DNA of 64,000 bases, from positions 1-64,000 of the forward strand of contig QCNS01000004.1 of the NCBI GenBank assembly GCA_003210055.1, in the 5' to 3' direction. Both the position numbers and the translations under genes were made by a program. This stretch comes from SAR116 cluster bacterium AG-426-I14 (GTDB lineage Bacteria; Pseudomonadota; Alphaproteobacteria; Puniceispirillales; Marisalimonadaceae). This document shows, in pieces, positions 27,757-35,755 of the stretch; position 1 is the first letter of the stretch, and each line of letters starts with the position of its first letter. The notes beneath the pieces were generated by a model. It did not search any database. It was not told where the DNA came from and worked only from the letters and a program-made list of their open reading frames with translations.

Positions 27757-29169
27757 CTAAATAATCTCCATGAATGATTTATGTTCTTTATTTGCTCTTA
27801 GAGAAATATCCAATTTTCTCAATACGCCTTTGAAAACATTAATCCTATATTCGGCGGTTCCTCTTAAATCAGAAATTGGTTTTACATATTTAACAAGGTT
27901 ATCTGTTCCTTTTTTAATGCCTTCAGCTAAAGTTTCACCAATCATTAATTGTGATAATCCATACAAAATCTCAGGTTTTTCAGAAACTCCTCCAGCTGCA
28001 ATTTTTATATCATTAATTTTATTATTTTTAATTTTTACCAAAACAGCAATCGATAAAGTAGAAATATCTTGATCAAATCTTTTTGAAAATTTCCATGAAA
28101 ATAACTTATAATCTTTTTTGGGCATTGAAATAACGAAGTTTTTTATCAATTCTGTTTTTTTTAGAACATTCTTTCTATAACGTGTGAAAAACCTATCAAG
28201 TGATATTTCTCTTAAACCATTAACACCATATGTATTTAACTTTGTCCCTAAAACTAAAAATATTGGAGACAAATCACCTATTGGACTTGATGTACAAATA
28301 TTACCCCCAATTGTCGCTTGATTTCGAATTAATGGAGAACCAAATCTTTTTAAAATTTCTCTGATTTGTGGTAACTTTTTATCAGTTATTTCTAAAAATT
28401 TTTCTATCGAAACTGTTGAACCAACTTTTAACGTGTTCTTTGTGAAATTTATTTCACTTAATTCTTTTATATTGTTTATACATATTAAATGTCTTGAGCT
28501 AGTTGTATAGACTTCTCTCTCTAAATTTAAATCCGTTCCACCCGATAAAAACTTAAACCTTTTAATTTTTTTTAAAAGTTTCAAAAGTTCGTTTAGACTT
28601 TTAGGATGAAAATAGATTGCTTTTCCAATCTGCACCTTTTCAGTCATCCCAACCTCAATAAATTTTGGAGGTAATAATCTTGTATTTTTTATTTTTTTTA
28701 ATGATTCAATTATTGGTGTATAACCCGTGCATCTACATAAATTCCCTGATAAAGTATCGTGAATTAATTCTTCATTAATTTCTTTTTGAGAATATAATAA
28801 AGTAGAGGCAGAAATAACAAATCCTGGTGTGCAAAACCCACACTGAGATGCATTGTTTCTAACAAATGATTTTTGGATAGGGTTTAAATTTTTGGTGTTT
28901 CCAATACCTTCAATTGTTATGATGTTTTTACCCATCATCTGACCTAATCTTACTAAACAAGAATTAATGGATCTAGGTTTAGTAGAAACTCGATCAATAA
29001 CAAGTACTGAGCAAGCCCCACAATCTCCTTCATTACAACCCTCTTTTGTACCTTTAAGATTAAGCTTTGTTCTAATCCAATCTAAAAGGGTGATATCATA
29101 ATCAAGTTTTTCTATTTGAAACTTTTTTCCATTCACAACTAGGGAATTTTTTGTGGCAACTTTATTCAA
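27757..29169 (-). CDS. xdhA: Xanthine dehydrogenase, iron-sulfur/FAD subunit
   Basis: The 470-residue protein holds two [2Fe-2S] centres and an FAD domain. Cys45, Cys50, Cys53 and Cys71 form the plant-ferredoxin-like site, and Cys110, Cys113, Cys145 and Cys147 form the second. The FAD loops are LSGGTDLNLE and NQATIGGNICTSSPIGDLSP. It carries electrons from the XdhB molybdenum site to NAD. The only plausible start is a TTG at 29169; nearby ATGs run into TGA. The Shine-Dalgarno is weak. The gene lies 81 bases after the Ldh2-family dehydrogenase. Confidence 0.92.
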   Translation of the reverse strand: MNKVATKNSLVVNGKKFQIEKLDYDITLLDWIRTKLNLKGTKEGCNEGDCGACSVLVIDRVSTKPRSINSCLVRLGQMMGKNIITIEGIGNTKNLNPIQKSFVRNNASQCGFCTPGFVISASTLLYSQKEINEELIHDTLSGNLCRCTGYTPIIESLKKIKNTRLLPPKFIEVGMTEKVQIGKAIYFHPKSLNELLKLLKKIKRFKFLSGGTDLNLEREVYTTSSRHLICINNIKELSEINFTKNTLKVGSTVSIEKFLEITDKKLPQIREILKRFGSPLIRNQATIGGNICTSSPIGDLSPIFLVLGTKLNTYGVNGLREISLDRFFTRYRKNVLKKTELIKNFVISMPKKDYKLFSWKFSKRFDQDISTLSIAVLVKIKNNKINDIKIAAGGVSEKPEILYGLSQLMIGETLAEGIKKGTDNLVKYVKPISDLRGTAEYRINVFKGVLRKLDISLRANKEHKSFMEII

Positions 29170-29250
29170 ATCATCATACTTTCATTAGCTATTTATAAAT
29201 TAAATTAATAATTAAAACAAAATAAAGAATTTTATTAAGTTAAAATTGAT

Positions 29251-30372
29251 TTAATTAATTATCGCCTCTTCAAACCTGTTAATTTCACTAACATTTATTT
29301 TTTTTGCAGTATTTTTTATTAAGTCCCAGGCTTCTCGAGCAATTGGAATACCGTTTTTACTTCTATCCTCAAAAATAATCTGTTCATTGTCCCCTGGTAT
29401 TAGCACATTATCAACACCTTTTGCAGGTGGCGAAGATCTTACAAAATTAGAGTAGGATTTAACTTCTTCGGCAAAATATTCTATATCAACAAATTTTTCT
29501 ACGTCTATAAAAATTGATAACATTCCGTTTGCGAAAGGTCTGATTTCACTGTGATTTACTCCACACACGTCATTACTTGTAAGAGCTCCTCCTAATATTT
29601 CCATCATAAAATTAATACCAGACCCCTTATGCATCCCAAACGCTGTAATTGCACCAGAACCTTTGTCTGGATTAGGGACATCATCTGGACCTATTTTGCC
29701 ATAAAGAGCTTCTGTATCATTTGTTAGGTTACCAAACTGGTCAACTAAAGCTCCAATGGGCAATTTCTTTCCTCCCTTTTGAGCAACCAATGCCTTTCCC
29801 TCTGCAACTGTAGACGTTGCCATATCCAGAATAATATGTTTTTCTCCTTTAACAGGAACACCGATTGATAAGGGTGACGTACTTCCTCTTCTATCTGAAC
29901 CGCCAAAAGGTGCAACAAGCAAACTACCTCTAACATTAACGAAATGAAGAGAAACCATTCCCTTGTCAGCCGCTAATTCTGACCAATCTCCTATTCTGCC
30001 TAAATGTCCAGAATTTTTTAGACCAATTAACGAAATACCATGTTTTTTTGCACGCTTAACACCCTCTACTACAGATTTTTCTCCCATCACTTGACCAAAG
30101 CCTTGATTAGCATCAATAATTGCCAATGGACCAGAATCTAAAATAATTTTATGATCTTTATTTGGGTATACTCTCTTTTCATCTATCCATTCGCAATATC
30201 GAGGAACCCTCACAATCCCGTGACTGTCATGTCCTTTTAAATTAGAAAGACATAATCTTTTAGATATAGTTTCTGCCTCATTAGTATGACATGATTTTTT
30301 TTTAAATATTTCTGTGATTAAAAGTTCAGCTTGATTTACTTTAACTTTTATAATCTGTTCATTTTTTTTCAT
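29251..30372 (-). CDS. Malate/lactate/ureidoglycolate dehydrogenase family (Ldh2)
   Basis: The 373-residue protein has the NAD(P)-dependent Ldh2 fold pattern, with LKGHDSHGIVRVPRY, GFGQVMGEKSV, GHLGRIGDWSELAADKG and MHKGSGINFMMEILGG. Family members include ureidoglycolate dehydrogenase (AllD), sulfolactate dehydrogenase (ComC) and other 2-hydroxyacid dehydrogenases. Between the sulfatase/aldolase genes upstream and xdhAB downstream, two roles fit: oxidising ureidoglycolate to oxalurate, or oxidising a 2-hydroxyacid from the sulfated substrate. The sequence does not decide. It follows the HpaI-type aldolase by 46 bases. Confidence 0.82.
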   Translation of the reverse strand: MKKNEQIIKVKVNQAELLITEIFKKKSCHTNEAETISKRLCLSNLKGHDSHGIVRVPRYCEWIDEKRVYPNKDHKIILDSGPLAIIDANQGFGQVMGEKSVVEGVKRAKKHGISLIGLKNSGHLGRIGDWSELAADKGMVSLHFVNVRGSLLVAPFGGSDRRGSTSPLSIGVPVKGEKHIILDMATSTVAEGKALVAQKGGKKLPIGALVDQFGNLTNDTEALYGKIGPDDVPNPDKGSGAITAFGMHKGSGINFMMEILGGALTSNDVCGVNHSEIRPFANGMLSIFIDVEKFVDIEYFAEEVKSYSNFVRSSPPAKGVDNVLIPGDNEQIIFEDRSKNGIPIAREAWDLIKNTAKKINVSEINRFEEAIIN

Positions 30373-30418
30373 AAATTACCTATTAAACTAAAGTTAGAAG
30401 TTAAAAAGTTTATAGTAC

Positions 30419-31180
30419 CTACTTATTAAAATCTTTTATTATTGAAACAGCAGTATCTCTTAACAAAGAAAGTTCCGTTCCTGCAGTAGTTAAATCAAAA
30501 CCAATTTCAAATAGCTCTTTCCAACCTAATCCACCATATGGAATGATTCCTGAAAATTTACCAGATTTGAAAATATTTTCTTTTGCCTTCTCCATTATTT
30601 CAATAAATAATGGATCTTCAAATTTGCCAAACTTCCCGATACTTGTGGATAAGTCCATTGGACCAATGAAAAGCATGTCAATACCCTTAACTTCAGAAAT
30701 AACTTTGATGTTAGAAACTCCCTCGGCAGTTTCAATTTGACATACAATTAACAAATCATTTTCAATATTCCCAATATAATCTTTTACATTCAAACCATAA
30801 TTTGTAGCTCTAATCATTCCTGGGGCCATTCCCCTATATCCACTTGGGGCATATCGACACATTTCAACAATATTTTCAGCTTGTTTTTTATTATTTACAG
30901 CTGGAAACATCAAGCAATTTGCTCCAGTATCAAGTGTTTTTTTAACATACACCTCGTCATCTTTAGGCATTCTTATCAATGCAGAACACATTGTTTCTTT
31001 TAAAGATTGAATCTGTCTGGTTATTCCTCTTGTATCACCATACCCATGTTCGTGATCAATCAACAAAAAATCAAATCCAGAAAGGGCCAGTAATTCAGAG
31101 GTAATTTCATTATCTAAACTTGTCCAACAGCCTAAAACTTTATTTTTTTTAATTAATTTTTGTTTTAATTTATTATTAAT
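30419..31180 (-). CDS. HpcH/HpaI-family class II aldolase with a non-standard start codon
   Basis: The first ATG, at 31066, would start at MLIDHEHGYG and lose the first beta strand. The frame stays open upstream to a stop near 31219, and its translation reads KVLGCWTSLDNEITSELL then ALSGFDFLLIDHEHG, which is the normal N-terminus of HpaI-type aldolases. No ATG, GTG or TTG fits. The best candidate is ATT at 31180 with GGAG six bases upstream (253 residues, normal length). CTG at 31192 is an alternative. Metal residues are visible in CQIETAEGV and FIGPMDLS. The enzyme would cleave a 2-oxo-3-deoxy acid to pyruvate and an aldehyde, fitting the UxaA-type lyase upstream. Confidence 0.78.
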   Translation of the reverse strand: MNNKLKQKLIKKNKVLGCWTSLDNEITSELLALSGFDFLLIDHEHGYGDTRGITRQIQSLKETMCSALIRMPKDDEVYVKKTLDTGANCLMFPAVNNKKQAENIVEMCRYAPSGYRGMAPGMIRATNYGLNVKDYIGNIENDLLIVCQIETAEGVSNIKVISEVKGIDMLFIGPMDLSTSIGKFGKFEDPLFIEIMEKAKENIFKSGKFSGIIPYGGLGWKELFEIGFDLTTAGTELSLLRDTAVSIIKDFNK

Positions 31181-31252
31181 TTTTTTCTCCAGCTTTTGAT
31201 AAAATAAAAAACTCTAATTATAATAATACTTTTGAGATTAAAGTTAAAATAA

Positions 31253-32746
31253 TTATTTTTTTTCAATTGGTGGTGGGGGATAATGTAAACCTCTCTGACC
31301 CAAAAGTTCTCTCTCACCTAATAGACCTAAACCTGTTTTTTCTTCTGATAGTTTGTTAACAGTTTCTTTGATTCCGACCAATTTTCCATTTTTAGCTAAT
31401 GCTTTGTCCTCTCCATATAAGTTATCTATCAGAGCTTTCTTAAGTTTTAGCACTTGTTTATTCATTGCTTCCTTTTTGAAAATGTCATCAAACTCATTTG
31501 GATCTGTTTTTAGGTCAAACAATTGTAAATTATTTCCATAAGGGTACCAAATCAACTTGTATCTATCTGAAGTGATCATTCTAGTAGCATTTTGTCCTTC
31601 ATTAGCTTCAGAGTAAAAAGTTTCTCTTGATGAATCTGCAAACATACTTAAACCATCACAACTTTCTGGAATAGGAATTCCAGATAAATGTAATAGAGTA
31701 GGCATTACATCCGCCAGACCAACAAGTCGCTTAGAAACTTTTCCTGTTGTTACTATTTTATCTTCTTTTTGTCCTAAGACAATCATAGGTATGCGGACAG
31801 AACCGTCATACATAAGTCTTTTTGCAAAAAGACCAAAATCTCCTAACATGTCTCCATGATCAGAAGTAATCATAATTATTGTATTATCTAAAAGTTGCTC
31901 TTCTCTCAAAGTACCTATAACAACTCTTATTTGAGCATCAATATGAGTGCACAATGCATAAAAGGCTCTTTTTATATCAGCAAGACGGTCATCAGAGAAT
32001 TTTGGCCAGCGTGATTTTATTTTATTCAAAAAAGGTACAGAATTTTTAGACCAATTTCCTAAAAGAGGAGTTGGAATATTTTTTCTAGCATATCTCTCAA
32101 AATAGGTTGAGAGAGGAACGAGAGGAGGATGTGGATGAGTATAGGACAAATACCAGAATGATGGCTTTTCAGGATTTCTTCTTTTAATTGTCCGACACAT
32201 TTGCTGAGTTGCCCAATTTGTTACATGACATTCCTCAGGCAAATGCCATGTTCTCCAAGTATAATCATTATTTGAAACTCCATGAAGAAATTGTTGTCCC
32301 ACGAAGCCTTTATCGGCAAGAAACATATCATAGTCATCTATCGAACCGTAATAAGGACGTCCCTCCTCTGATATATATGTGTCATCAAATCCAATTCTAT
32401 CACGTTGAGGCATTACATGAAGTTTTCCTACAGAAAAGGCTTGATAACCACTATCTCTAAAAGCCTGTGCAATGGTTTTTGTTTTTTTAGACATCTTTAA
32501 ACTTTTTTGAAAAATTCTGTCACCATGTAACCTAGGTGTTTGTCCTGTCATCATTGTCCTTCGAGCCGGGATACAAATTGGACATTCAGAATATGCTCTA
32601 GAAAAGCGGACTCCACTTTTAGCCAAGCGATCTAAAGTTGGTGTTTCAATAACTTTATGACCCTCACATCCAAGAAGAGAAGCGGGCCATTGATCCATAG
32701 TTATCAAAAGAACATTTGGTAAAATTTTATTTTTTTTGGTAATCAT
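31253..32746 (-). CDS. Type I sulfatase, cytoplasmic, formylglycine-dependent
   Basis: The 497-residue protein is an alkaline-phosphatase-fold sulfatase. The N-terminal metal site NVLLITMDQWP is followed by the formylglycine motif C-I-P-A-R with Cys58, and later ITSDHGDMLGDFG supplies metal ligands. The cysteine must be converted to formylglycine by a separate enzyme that is not in the window. There is no signal peptide, so it should act in the cytoplasm. It follows another sulfatase gene by 34 bases and precedes the HpaI-type aldolase by 72 bases. The ester hydrolysed is unknown. Confidence 0.9.
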   Translation of the reverse strand: MITKKNKILPNVLLITMDQWPASLLGCEGHKVIETPTLDRLAKSGVRFSRAYSECPICIPARRTMMTGQTPRLHGDRIFQKSLKMSKKTKTIAQAFRDSGYQAFSVGKLHVMPQRDRIGFDDTYISEEGRPYYGSIDDYDMFLADKGFVGQQFLHGVSNNDYTWRTWHLPEECHVTNWATQQMCRTIKRRNPEKPSFWYLSYTHPHPPLVPLSTYFERYARKNIPTPLLGNWSKNSVPFLNKIKSRWPKFSDDRLADIKRAFYALCTHIDAQIRVVIGTLREEQLLDNTIIMITSDHGDMLGDFGLFAKRLMYDGSVRIPMIVLGQKEDKIVTTGKVSKRLVGLADVMPTLLHLSGIPIPESCDGLSMFADSSRETFYSEANEGQNATRMITSDRYKLIWYPYGNNLQLFDLKTDPNEFDDIFKKEAMNKQVLKLKKALIDNLYGEDKALAKNGKLVGIKETVNKLSEEKTGLGLLGERELLGQRGLHYPPPPIEKK

Positions 32747-32780
32747 TTTTCTTTTCTTTTTAAATAGTTTAATGAATGCG

Positions 32781-34259
32781 TTAACTTAACCAATTATCTT
32801 CAACTTTTGTTTCCCATTTATATTTATCAGCAGGTTGCACAGACTCAGCCCACGCTTTTAATATTTTTTTAGAAAAAGATTTTTTATTAATTACATCCTC
32901 TATTTCAATAGGATTCCATTCATTTAATAACTTATTTTTTAATTTTTTTTCTATTTTTTCATAATCCTTTAAACCAGCCAAATTATTTACTTCATCAGGA
33001 TCTAAATCTAAATTGAATAATTGACTATCGTATCCATGATAATATACGTATTTCCAATCATGATATCTTACCATTCTTGATAGAAGTGGTTTTTTCCCCT
33101 TAGACCAAGATAAAGAGCCATCCATACAAAATTCTGAATAGGTTTCATTTTTGTTTTTGATATTATTATCTTGAGCAATATTTAAAAAACTTTTTCCATC
33201 TATAAAAGGTAATTTCATTCCCTGTCCTGCTTCAATTATGGTAGCTGTCAGATCAACTAAATTTAGTATCTGCTTTCTTCTTTCGTTTTTCGGTAAAACA
33301 CCTTTCCAACTCATAATCAATGGAACTTTAACAGACTCTTCATAAAAAGTTTGTTTCCACCACAAATCTCTTTCGCCAATTTGTTCTCCATGATCTGAAG
33401 CATAAATTATTAATGTATTATCTAGAAGATTATATTCCTCTAAAGTATCCATAATAGACCCAATAAAGTTATCTAAAGTTTCAACTAGCGCATAATAGGC
33501 AGTACGAGCTCTTATTTCATCTTCTTCTTTTATTTCGTTGAGACCAGTTTGCTCTCTCCATTGATCTAACCAATCATTATTACCTGATGCAGATCTTTTT
33601 AATCTTGGAGGCCCTACTTTATTTTTATAATATTCAAATAATTTTGGATTTGCTACATATGGTTGATGAGGTAACATAAAACCCACTTGAAGAGCGAAAG
33701 GTTTATTTCTCCCTTTTTCTTTTTCATAACTTACTTTTTTTAGGAAGTTTAATGTATGATTGGTAACTTCCCTATCTAGAATTTCATAACTCATTTGACC
33801 TGGCCCAGAGTTTAAAATTGATTCTTTAAATGGTCTTTGTGCTTTATCTAAAACTCCTAAACTATAGTCAGAACCACCATACCAATCACTACAATGATCA
33901 AAAACTTCTCTTTTAGCATACCCATGAAGTTGGTCTGGACCTATTGAATGAAGTCGTCCGATTAGGGATGGATTGTAACCTACTGCTCCTAATGAATGAG
34001 CCATTGTGGGAATATCTGAAGCTAGTGAGTCACTATTTGTCCAACAACTTTGCCTATAAGGAAATTTCCCTGTTAATAATGACATTCTAGCAGGTAAACA
34101 AATTGGAGCTGGCGTATAAACATTATCAAATGAAACACCATTACAAGCTAATTTATCTAAGTTTGGAGTTCTAATAATTTTATTACCATAACTTCCAATT
34201 ACATTAAATGCATGTTGATCTGAAAGAATGAATATTATATTTGGTTGATTTTTTTTCAT
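32781..34259 (-). CDS. Type I sulfatase, cytoplasmic, formylglycine-dependent
   Basis: From the ATG at 34259 the protein has 492 residues starting MKKNQPNIIFILSDQHA. An in-frame GTG at 34268 would overlap the UxaA small-subunit gene by eight bases. The formylglycine motif is C-L-P-A-R with Cys54, and the second metal block is IYASDHGEQIGE. No export signal is visible. It is separated from the small UxaA-family gene by one base and is followed by a second sulfatase, so all are co-transcribed. Similarity to its neighbours is at family level only; the paralogues are clearly diverged, which suggests different ester positions or substrates. Confidence 0.88.
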   Translation of the reverse strand: MKKNQPNIIFILSDQHAFNVIGSYGNKIIRTPNLDKLACNGVSFDNVYTPAPICLPARMSLLTGKFPYRQSCWTNSDSLASDIPTMAHSLGAVGYNPSLIGRLHSIGPDQLHGYAKREVFDHCSDWYGGSDYSLGVLDKAQRPFKESILNSGPGQMSYEILDREVTNHTLNFLKKVSYEKEKGRNKPFALQVGFMLPHQPYVANPKLFEYYKNKVGPPRLKRSASGNNDWLDQWREQTGLNEIKEEDEIRARTAYYALVETLDNFIGSIMDTLEEYNLLDNTLIIYASDHGEQIGERDLWWKQTFYEESVKVPLIMSWKGVLPKNERRKQILNLVDLTATIIEAGQGMKLPFIDGKSFLNIAQDNNIKNKNETYSEFCMDGSLSWSKGKKPLLSRMVRYHDWKYVYYHGYDSQLFNLDLDPDEVNNLAGLKDYEKIEKKLKNKLLNEWNPIEIEDVINKKSFSKKILKAWAESVQPADKYKWETKVEDNWLS

Positions 34260-34260
34260 A

Positions 34261-34545
34261 TTATCCACGTAAACTTTTTATATTATGAATATGAACATGT
34301 TTACCTTTGTCTATATTGATAGTAGCTTCTCCAATAATCTCACCATATTTAATTATTTTTTCACCCTTCTTTATAAGGTTTAAAGAAAATTTGTGACACA
34401 GTCTTATATTGTCTTTCAACAAAAAATTTATTAATTTTTTTTCAATTTTGAGGATTATATTTGATTTTGCTTTTAAAAATTTAATTGATGTACCAACGTT
34501 ATCTTTTTTGTTAAGCACAATTGCATCAAAGTTTTTAGCATTCAT
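34261..34545 (-). CDS. UxaA-family small subunit (SAF domain)
   Basis: The 94-residue protein matches the N-terminal SAF domain of altronate/galactarate dehydratases, ending with GEKIIKYGEIIGEATINI and GKHVHIHN. In this family the small subunit is separate in some enzymes, including altronate dehydratase homologues and (2R)-sulfolactate sulfo-lyase SuyA. Its ATG overlaps the last base of the large-subunit gene. It probably completes the active site of the large subunit by supplying the His-rich VHIHN edge. The reaction is elimination of water, or of sulfite, from a hydroxy or sulfo acid. Confidence 0.82.
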   Translation of the reverse strand: MNAKNFDAIVLNKKDNVGTSIKFLKAKSNIILKIEKKLINFLLKDNIRLCHKFSLNLIKKGEKIIKYGEIIGEATINIDKGKHVHIHNIKSLRG

Positions 34546-35705
34546 TATAAACTCCTATCTACTCTCGAAAAAACCTCAGAAGACTCATTTAATATTTCTC
34601 CCCATGTCTCTGTCCCTGAACAAATTTCAATCATTAGACTCCATAGTTCTTCAAATGAGTCATTAATTTCTTTTTTACCCAAAAAAACATCTGCACATTT
34701 ATAATCTAGTTGTTCGGACAAAAGTTTACAGGCTTCTGGATTAGCACTAAACTTTATTGATGGAGCAATATGATTGTTAAAACTATTACCTACTCCAGTT
34801 GAAAATAGGGTTATTTGACATCCAGCAGATGAAAACCCACTTAATGACTCAGGAGCATAAGAAGGAGCATGCATTAAATACATTCCATTTTTTTTGGGTT
34901 TTTCTCCCCAATCAATAACATTTTGAATCTTTTTTGAACCACTTTTAGCTATATTGCCAAGTGACTTCTCTTCAATAGTTGATAATCCCGCTTTGATATT
35001 TTGGTGTCCTGGATTGTTACCAAGAAGATCAATTCCTTTGGATTTTGCAAAGTTTTTTTGAAAATCTACTGCGTATGAAACTTTCTTTTTAACTTCATCA
35101 GTTTGGGCTCTTTTTTTAAGAAGATGTTCCGCTCCAAGCCATTCAATAGTTTCACCAATAATTGCACTTCCACCGAAATCTATTAATTTATCAGCTATTA
35201 ATCCCATTAATGGATTTGCAACCAAACCTGAACTTGGATCTGACCTACCACATTCAAGACCAATTGATAATTTAGAAAAAGAAACTTTCTCTCTCCTTAA
35301 TCTTGAAATTTCTCTGATTAATTTTGCTCCCTTTCTCAAACCAAGTTCTAATAATTTGATTGCGTCATGATTACATTCATCTAATGTTAAAAGTTCTATA
35401 GGTTTCGATGATTTGACTAATTGAGATTTTATAAAATCTCCTTTAGGCGGATCTGCACTTATAATTAATACTGCACCTACATTTGGATTTTCTGCAAAAC
35501 CTATTATTGCATTATTTTGTCTTTTTTTATCTTCACCTATAATTCCTCCTCCATAGGGGTTATCAACAAATAAAGAACCTTTCAAATAATCTGAAATTTT
35601 TCTTGCAGTAGGTCCAGTCAGTCCAGTTATAGAAATTATTAATAATTTATTTCTAATTCCTACTAATCCATTTTTTCTTTTATATCCCCAAAAGCTGTTT
35701 TTCAT
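34545..35705 (-). CDS. UxaA-family large subunit (altronate dehydratase / sulfolactate sulfo-lyase type)
   Basis: From the ATG at 35705 the protein has 386 residues starting MKNSFWGYKRKNGLVGIRNKLLI, the normal opening of the family; a TTG at 35720 is a poorer alternative. Family blocks include NPYGGGIIGEDKK, GLECGRSDPSSGLVANPLMG and FSSAGCQITLFSTGVGN, which supply the iron-sulfur or metal site cysteines. The protein acts with the 94-residue subunit. Dehydration of a sugar acid to a 2-keto-3-deoxy acid fits the downstream HpaI aldolase; sulfite elimination as in SuyAB is the alternative given the sulfur-related neighbours. Confidence 0.85.
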   Translation of the reverse strand: MKNSFWGYKRKNGLVGIRNKLLIISITGLTGPTARKISDYLKGSLFVDNPYGGGIIGEDKKRQNNAIIGFAENPNVGAVLIISADPPKGDFIKSQLVKSSKPIELLTLDECNHDAIKLLELGLRKGAKLIREISRLRREKVSFSKLSIGLECGRSDPSSGLVANPLMGLIADKLIDFGGSAIIGETIEWLGAEHLLKKRAQTDEVKKKVSYAVDFQKNFAKSKGIDLLGNNPGHQNIKAGLSTIEEKSLGNIAKSGSKKIQNVIDWGEKPKKNGMYLMHAPSYAPESLSGFSSAGCQITLFSTGVGNSFNNHIAPSIKFSANPEACKLLSEQLDYKCADVFLGKKEINDSFEELWSLMIEICSGTETWGEILNESSEVFSRVDRSL

Positions 35706-35755
35706 TTTTATTAATTCCAAAAATCATAATTTTAAACTGCCTAGTTAAACAAGTG

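Noticed and set aside
32188-32460. Plus-strand frame of 90 residues inside the first sulfatase
   Set aside because: It overlaps conserved sulfatase sequence in antisense and shows no ribosome site.
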